Source: an uncultured Rhodanobacteraceae bacterium (GTDB taxonomy: Bacteria; Pseudomonadota; Gammaproteobacteria; Xanthomonadales; SZUA-5). Taken from it: 11,430 bases of DNA. Below the pieces are notes generated by a model that made no database searches, had not been told where the DNA came from, and was given only the letters and a program-made list of their open reading frames with translations. Below, piece by piece: positions 7,805 to 11,430 of this stretch (position 1 is the stretch's first letter; each line of letters begins with the position of its first letter). The position numbers and the translations under genes are program-made. The stretch spans positions 1 to 11,430 of the forward strand of contig CALEZI010000177.1 in NCBI GenBank assembly GCA_937928755.1, written 5' to 3'.

Positions 7805-7935
7805 AATGTGAAACGTCAATTGGAGCGGCGGATCACTGCGGCGAGGTGCTGTTTTGAGGCAGGCAGGGTGAAAAGTGAATCGGGAAACGTCAATCAAAGC
7901 GCGCACCCATTGACGTTTAACGTTTAACGTTTCAC
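7789..7935. repeat. GTGAAAC heptamer repeat element with inverted arms
   Basis: GCAGGGTGAAAAGTGAA occurs at 7789-7805 and 7863-7879, a direct repeat 74 bp apart, and each copy runs on to AAACGTCAAT. The second copy (7868-7894) pairs with an inverted copy at 7909-7935 across a 14-bp loop, with 22 of 27 positions matching. Each arm is a run of 7-bp units: GTGAAAA, GTGAAAT, GTGAAAC, GTCAAT in the first copy, and GTGAAAC, GTTAAAC, GTTAAAC, GTCAAT in the inverted one. The element begins inside the patatin gene and supplies its stop codon. From 7936 to the nuclease ribosome-binding site I see no gene or clear site. Confidence 0.75.
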
Positions 7936-8055
7936 CGCTGTCCGGCCAGCCGTCCAGACGTCCAAATCCCAGCATTCCCGCCACAAAACCGTCAAACAAC
8001 ATCCATTGACTTCCGCTGAACGCGCGAGCAAAGTGCGCGACCTTCGGGGAGGGCT

Positions 8056-8061
8056 GGGGAG
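8056..8061 (+). promoter_or_regulatory. ribosome-binding site deciding the nuclease start
   Basis: GGGGAG lies 7 bp before the ATG at 8069. That start is directly followed by a signal peptide. The same frame is open back to a TTG at 8006, which would put 21 charged residues in front of the signal peptide and has no comparable site, so 8069 is the better start. Confidence 0.75.
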
Positions 8062-8068
8062 CCTGATC

Positions 8069-10384
8069 ATGATTGATGTCCGTGCGGCTGCGCGGCGCGC
8101 TCTTGTGTGCGCGCTTTTCATGGGTTCGAGTTCGGCCGCAATGGCCGATGTCTGGATCAACGAACTCCACTACGACAACAGCGGCACCGATGCCAATGAA
8201 CGCGTCGAGATCATCGGCACGGCGGGCACCAGCCTCAGCGGCTGGAAAATCGTGCTCTACAACGGCGGCGACCGCCGCGCCTACCAGACGGTCAATCTGT
8301 CGGGCACGCTGGCCAACCAGTGCGGTGGTCACGGCACGGCCTGGTTTGCGGTGACCGGCATCCAGAACGGCAATCCCGACGGCGTCGCCTTGATCAACGC
8401 GTCCAACGCCGTGGTCGAGTTCATCACCTACGGCGGCAGCTTCACCGCGCTGGATGGTCTGGCCGCCGGTCGCGTCGGCGTCAACATGGGCGTCAGCGAG
8501 AGTTCGTCGACGCTGTCGACGCAATCGTTGCAGCGCAAAGGTACCGGAAATACCGCAGCGCAATTCACCTGGAGCGCGCCATCGACTTCGTCCTGGGGCG
8601 CGTGCAACAGCGGTCAGACGCTGAGCGGCGGCACCACGGATGTGGCGCCGACGGTATCCAGCACCTCGCCGGCGAATGGCGCCACGGCGGTTGCCGCGAG
8701 CAGCAATGTCACGATCAACTTCAGCGAAGCAGTGACGCTGGCCAGCGGCTGGTACACGATCAGTTGCCCGAGCGGTGCACGCAGTGCGGTGCAGAGCGGC
8801 AGCGGTTCCAGCTACACGCTGAATCCGAACACCGATTTCGCCGCCGGCGAAGTCTGCAGTGTCAGCGTGATCGCCTCCAAGGTCACCGATACCGACGGCA
8901 CGCCGACCTTGATGGCGGCCAACCACAACTTCAGTTTCACCGTGGCCGGCAGCTCCACCACGGTGCTGCAGAACGGCGTCGCGGTCACCGGCATCGGTGG
9001 TGCGGCAGGCGTGGAACGGCGCTATACGATGGCGGTGCCGAGCGGCGCCACCAACCTCAATTTCGCGACTTCCGGTGGCACTGGCGACGCCGATCTGTAC
9101 GTCCGGTTCGGTACCGCTCCGACCACCACCAGCTACGATTGCCGTCCATACGCGACGGGTAACGCAGAGTCCTGCCCGTTCCCGACGCCGAGCGCCGGTA
9201 CCTGGCATGTGATGGTGCGCATGTACAACACGGTGTCCGGCGTTTCACTGGTGGGTAGCTACGTCACCGGTGCGCCGGCTGATGCGGCGCCGACGGTCAC
9301 CGCGACCAGTCCCAGCAATGGCACCAGCAATCACCCGACCAACGGCAACGTCGGCGTCACCTTCAGCGAATCGGTCACCCTGACCAGTGGCTGGAGCACG
9401 CTGGTGTGCAGCGTCAGCGGCACCAAGGCCAGCGCAATCAGCGGCAGCGGCGCCAGCTACACGATCAACCCGAATGTCGACTTCACCGCCAACGAGAGCT
9501 GCACGCTGACGGTACTTGCCAGCCGCGTGACCGACATCGACGGCACGCCGACGCCGATGGCCAGCAACTTCACGATGAACTTCGGCGTCGCCGGCACGGG
9601 CAGCGGTTATTACGCCAGCGTCAACGCGACCAGCGCGGCCAACCTGCGCGCCACGCTGCACCCGGTGATCGACGACCACACCAAGTTGCCGTATTCGCAG
9701 AACGGCAGTGTCGATACATGGTACGTGCTCGATCGCGCCGATCAGGATCCGCTGAACGCCAACAACATTCTCGACATCTACAAGAACGCGACCTATCCGA
9801 AGGCGGGCGCGGGCAACAACAACTACAACCGCGAACACACCTGGCCGAAGTCGCTCGGTTTCCCGAACGATGGGTCGACCAACTACCCATACACCGACAC
9901 GCACATGTTGATGGCCTCGGACATCAGCCACAATTCCGCACGCGGCAACCTGCCCTTCGGCAACTGCCCGGCCGGCTCGGAAGCATTCGCCACGCTGGTC
10001 TACTACGGACAGGGCGGGGCAGGCCAGAGCAACTATCGCTGCGGCAACTACTGGCAGGTGTGGGACAAGCTCAAGGGCAACGTCGCGCGCGCGATGTTCT
10101 ACATGGACATCCGCTACGAAGGCGGCACCCATGGGGTCACCGGTGTGGCCGAGCCCGACCTGCGGCTGACCGACAATGCCTCGCTGATCACCGCCAGCGG
10201 CGGCAATGCTTCGGTCGCCTACATGGGCCTGCTGGCGACGCTGCTGCAGTGGCACGCCGCCGATCCGGTCGACGACCGCGAGCGCCTGCGCAACGAGACC
10301 GTGTTCAACTACCAGGGCAACCGCAACCCGTTCATCGACAACCCGCAGTGGGTGGCGTGTCTTTATCAGAACGTTTGCCCGTAG
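8069..10384 (+). CDS. secreted multidomain endonuclease I (LTD, Big_5, PPC, Big_5, EndA-like)
   Basis: Predicted extracellular nuclease of 771 residues. Domains in order: Sec signal peptide 1-26 (hydrophobic core ALVCALFMG, cleavage likely after AMA); lamin-tail-like domain about 27-178 (VWINELHYDNSGTDANERVE, SLSGWKIVLYNG); Ig-like Big_5 domain about 191-293; PPC domain about 297-400 (GDADLYVRFGTAPTTTSYDC, GTWHVMV); a second Big_5 about 405-508; endonuclease I domain about 512-771. The catalytic His-Me-finger region shows NREHTWPKS (587-595) and DTHMLMASDISHNSARGNLP (610-629). By analogy with Vibrio Vvn/EndA, His590 is the general base and Glu589 and Asn622 bind Mg. FNYQGNRNPFIDNPQWV near the C-terminus is also typical. 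Likely role: degrading extracellular DNA or RNA for nutrients or biofilm turnover. It is followed at once by a strong terminator, so it is probably a single-gene unit. ExeM/Xds-type nucleases also carry LTD domains but use a different catalytic domain. Confidence 0.94.
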   Translation: MIDVRAAARRALVCALFMGSSSAAMADVWINELHYDNSGTDANERVEIIGTAGTSLSGWKIVLYNGGDRRAYQTVNLSGTLANQCGGHGTAWFAVTGIQNGNPDGVALINASNAVVEFITYGGSFTALDGLAAGRVGVNMGVSESSSTLSTQSLQRKGTGNTAAQFTWSAPSTSSWGACNSGQTLSGGTTDVAPTVSSTSPANGATAVAASSNVTINFSEAVTLASGWYTISCPSGARSAVQSGSGSSYTLNPNTDFAAGEVCSVSVIASKVTDTDGTPTLMAANHNFSFTVAGSSTTVLQNGVAVTGIGGAAGVERRYTMAVPSGATNLNFATSGGTGDADLYVRFGTAPTTTSYDCRPYATGNAESCPFPTPSAGTWHVMVRMYNTVSGVSLVGSYVTGAPADAAPTVTATSPSNGTSNHPTNGNVGVTFSESVTLTSGWSTLVCSVSGTKASAISGSGASYTINPNVDFTANESCTLTVLASRVTDIDGTPTPMASNFTMNFGVAGTGSGYYASVNATSAANLRATLHPVIDDHTKLPYSQNGSVDTWYVLDRADQDPLNANNILDIYKNATYPKAGAGNNNYNREHTWPKSLGFPNDGSTNYPYTDTHMLMASDISHNSARGNLPFGNCPAGSEAFATLVYYGQGGAGQSNYRCGNYWQVWDKLKGNVARAMFYMDIRYEGGTHGVTGVAEPDLRLTDNASLITASGGNASVAYMGLLATLLQWHAADPVDDRERLRNETVFNYQGNRNPFIDNPQWVACLYQNVCP

Positions 10385-10405
10385 CCGGATAGCTGCGCAT
10401 GAGCC

Positions 10406-10443
10406 AGGGCGTCGCGGGCAACCGCGGCGCCCTTCGCTTTTTT
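10406..10443 (+). terminator. intrinsic terminator after the nuclease gene
   Basis: AGGGCGTCGCGG-GCAA-CCGCGGCGCCCT forms a 12-bp stem with one G-U pair and a GCAA tetraloop, followed by TCGC and a run of six T (10438-10443). It starts 21 bp after the stop codon. Its T-run overlaps the first unit of the REP-derived array. Confidence 0.88.
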
Positions 10444-10516
10444 GCGAGCAGATCTTGGGCGAGCGGCTCTCGTGGGAGCGGATCTTGTGGAAGCGGCTCT
10501 TGTGGAAGCGGATTTA
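10442..10516 (+). repeat. 15-bp tandem array of REP-head units
   Basis: Five adjacent 15-bp units: TTGCGAGCAGATCTT, GGGCGAGCGGCTCTC, GTGGGAGCGGATCTT, GTGGAAGCGGCTCTT, GTGGAAGCGGATTTA. Units alternate between GATCTT-like and GCTCTT-like ends. They become closer to a true REP head from left to right, and the last one runs into a full REP (10502-10524). Confidence 0.8.
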
Positions 10517-10524
10517 CCCCGCGA
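10502..10524 (+). repeat. REP sequence (plus orientation)
   Basis: Head GTGGAAGCGGATTTA, tail CCCCGCGA. The short stem is GCGG/CCGC with one A-C mismatch at its top, so it looks slightly decayed. It is the last unit of the 15-bp array completed into a full REP. Confidence 0.75.
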
Positions 10525-10532
10525 CCGTTTCT

Positions 10533-10602
10533 GTGGGAGCGGATTCACTCCGCGATTGGCTCTCCCGGGGCTTGCCCGATCGCGGGATAAACCCGCTCCC
10601 AC
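10533..10602. repeat. REPIN downstream of the RAYT gene
   Basis: Plus REP at 10533-10556 (head GTGGGAGCGG, stem GCGGA/TCCGC, tail CGCGAT), a 22-bp spacer beginning TGGCTCTCCCGGGG, then a minus REP at 10579-10602 (stem GCGGG/CCCGC on its own strand). This is a complete head-to-head REP pair. Confidence 0.88.
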
Positions 10603-10610
10603 AACAGCAT

Positions 10611-10634
10611 ATCGCGGGATAAACCCGCTCGCAC
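10611..10634 (-). repeat. single REP sequence (minus orientation)
   Basis: On the minus strand it reads GTGCGAGCGGGTTTATCCCG and ends CGAT, with a GCGGG/CCCGC stem. It differs from the adjacent minus REP (10579-10602) only by C for G in the head. It lies 29 bp from the RAYT stop codon. Confidence 0.82.
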
Positions 10635-10663
10635 CGTGAGGCAGGTCGCGGGCTCGTGTCGGC

Positions 10664-11152
10664 TCAGGGCCACTCCGCCTCGATGGCGGCAAGCAGACTT
10701 CCGCCACGCCACTTCCAATCGGAATGGTGCTCAACAAGACCAGCACGTACCGGGTTGTCGAGCAGGTAGCGACCCGCCAGCAGCAGGTCCTCCTCGCGAC
10801 GTAGCGCATGGTCGTGAAACGAGCTCTGCCACAGCTGCAGCGATGTACCTGACGTCCGGCGCAGCTGGTGCCAAATGCGTGCTTTGACTCGCGCAATTGT
10901 TTGCGGCAGGGTTTCGGTCTCGCCGAGCGCCAACAGCAGGTGCAGGTGATCGGGCATCAGAACCCATGCCAGCGCCGTGGCGCCGGGCCAAGTGACCTTG
11001 TCATTCAGCACGCTGGCAGCGCGATCTGCATCGGCCGGATCGGCAAACCATCGAACCCGCTCGTGTGTTGACGTGGTGATCAGATAAGGCTGGCCGGCAA
11101 TCGATCGCCGACCTCGTCGCAACGCGGAACTTCTGGGGGCCATGTTGTTCAT
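10664..11152 (-). CDS. REP-associated tyrosine transposase (RAYT, Y1 HUH family)
   Basis: Single-strand endonuclease/transposase related to IS200/IS605 TnpA that recognises and cuts REP hairpins. The 162-residue product shows the RAYT core: PYLITTSTHERVRWF (22-36), the metal-binding HUH motif MPDHLHLLL (66-74, His69 and His71), LWQSSFHDHALRREEDL (107-123), and the catalytic tyrosine Tyr129 in GRYLLDNPVRAGLV (127-140). Length is within the usual 150-180 range, with no frameshift, so it looks intact. Start choice is uncertain: ATG 11152 (MNNMAPRSS) is used; ATG 11143 and TTG 11191 are alternatives, and none has a good Shine-Dalgarno. REPs with one consensus lie on both sides, as is usual for a RAYT and its targets. 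It converges on the nuclease gene. Confidence 0.93.
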   Translation of the reverse strand: MNNMAPRSSALRRGRRSIAGQPYLITTSTHERVRWFADPADADRAASVLNDKVTWPGATALAWVLMPDHLHLLLALGETETLPQTIARVKARIWHQLRRTSGTSLQLWQSSFHDHALRREEDLLLAGRYLLDNPVRAGLVEHHSDWKWRGGSLLAAIEAEWP

Positions 11153-11248
11153 GTCGCGATGTTGCCGAGGTCGCGCGAGTGCCGTCGTCAACCGGATTCC
11201 GAATCCAGTGTGGGAAATTTCCGACGGCGGGGTCGCGCGGCGCGGATC

Positions 11249-11359
11249 GTGGGAGCGGATTTACTCCGCGACTGCCTTGCCGCATCGGCCGGGCTCGTCC
11301 TTCGTGGGAGCGGATTTACTCCGCGACCGCCCTGCCGCATCGGCCCGGACTCGTCCTTC
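11249..11359 (+). repeat. two direct REP-containing repeats of 55 and 56 bp
   Basis: REPs at 11249-11272 and 11304-11327 (head GTGGGAGCGGATTTA, tail CTCCGCGAC, stem GCGGA/TCCGC) are each followed by nearly the same spacer (TGCCTTGCCGCATCGGCC.. and CGCCCTGCCGCATCGGCC..) ending CTCGTCCTTC. The whole block is therefore tandemly repeated, not only the REP. A third REP in the same orientation begins the next REPIN at 11360. Confidence 0.88.
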
Positions 11360-11427
11360 GTGGGAGCGGATTTACTCCGCGATTGGCTCTTCCGGGTAAC
11401 CCGATCGCGGGATAAACCCGCTCCCAC
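11360..11427. repeat. REPIN upstream of the RAYT gene
   Basis: Plus REP at 11360-11383, a 20-bp spacer TGGCTCTTCCGGGTAACCCG, and minus REP at 11404-11427. It is nearly identical in sequence and orientation to the REPIN at 10533-10602, and the two bracket the RAYT gene. The window ends 3 bp later, so further REPs may follow. Confidence 0.88.
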
Positions 11428-11430
11428 AAA

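Larger units (their letters stand above)
10442..11427. mobile_element. RAYT-REPIN locus (transposase gene with flanking REP sequences)
   Basis: A RAYT gene sits between two clusters of REP sequences carrying the same GTGGGAGCGG head and CCGCGA tail. The outermost recognised REPINs (10533-10602 and 11360-11427) are nearly identical and in the same orientation. RAYTs are known to be linked with the REPs they act on; whether this whole locus moves as one unit is inference. The right boundary may lie outside the window. Confidence 0.6.

Noticed and set aside
8006..8068. TTG start 21 codons upstream for the nuclease
   Set aside because: It would bury the signal peptide behind a charged segment, and the GGGGAG site correctly precedes ATG 8069.
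6788..9208. 806-codon minus-strand ORF opposite the patatin and nuclease genes
   Set aside because: It runs through two real genes, the spacer between them and the GTGAAAC repeat; its low-complexity Arg/Gly/Ala translation has no family resemblance.
10442..10634. CRISPR array in the repeat-rich region
   Set aside because: Repeats occur in both orientations, units of 15 bp abut without spacers, and the full repeats fit REP/REPIN structure beside a RAYT; no cas genes are present.
10664..11152. Full IS200/IS605 insertion sequence
   Set aside because: The protein has the RAYT form, no TnpB or IS ends are visible, and the flanking repeats are REPs, which favours a domesticated RAYT over an ordinary IS.

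Overview
The window is GC-rich gammaproteobacterial DNA. The gene set (acs, a UbiA close to the enterobacterial enzyme, an oligopeptidase A, a secreted EndA-type nuclease with LTD, Big_5 and PPC domains) together with many GTGGGAGCG-type REP sequences suggests a member of the Xanthomonadales (Xanthomonadaceae or Rhodanobacteraceae). That placement is inferred from protein resemblance and repeat style, not from a marker gene. No rRNA, tRNA or CRISPR array was seen.

Layout. Positions 1-1858 (minus) hold acetyl-CoA synthetase, cut off at its C-terminal end by the window edge. A 205-bp divergent spacer with a perfect 8-bp-arm palindrome separates it from ubiA (2064-3026, plus), the 4-hydroxybenzoate polyprenyltransferase of ubiquinone synthesis. 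ubiA converges on oligopeptidase A (prlC/opdA, 3327-5366, minus). The 300 bp between them carry two inverted-repeat elements: a 30-bp-arm GTAG-type hairpin and a GTGGGAGCG-type REPIN. The 686-bp spacer between prlC and the next gene is almost entirely a tandem duplication of a 324-bp unit, and each unit contains a MITE-like palindrome whose arms are built from a 9-bp motif (CGCAAAGGA). Next comes a cyclic-nucleotide-binding-domain/patatin (NTE-type) lipase (6053-7804, plus). Its stop codon lies inside a second palindromic element, built on a 7-bp motif (GTGAAAC). Then follow a secreted five-domain endonuclease I (8069-10384, plus), a strong intrinsic terminator, and a RAYT (REP-associated tyrosine transposase, 10664-11152, minus) with REP and REPIN sequences on both sides.

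The protein-coding genes are housekeeping or stand-alone functions (acetate activation, ubiquinone, cytosolic peptide turnover, lipid hydrolysis, extracellular DNA degradation) and do not form an evident pathway or operon. The most notable content is the intergenic DNA. It includes a RAYT bracketed by two nearly identical REPINs in direct orientation, a 15-bp tandem array made of REP heads, REP stems that differ by compensating changes, and two unrelated short-motif palindromic elements on either side of the patatin gene.
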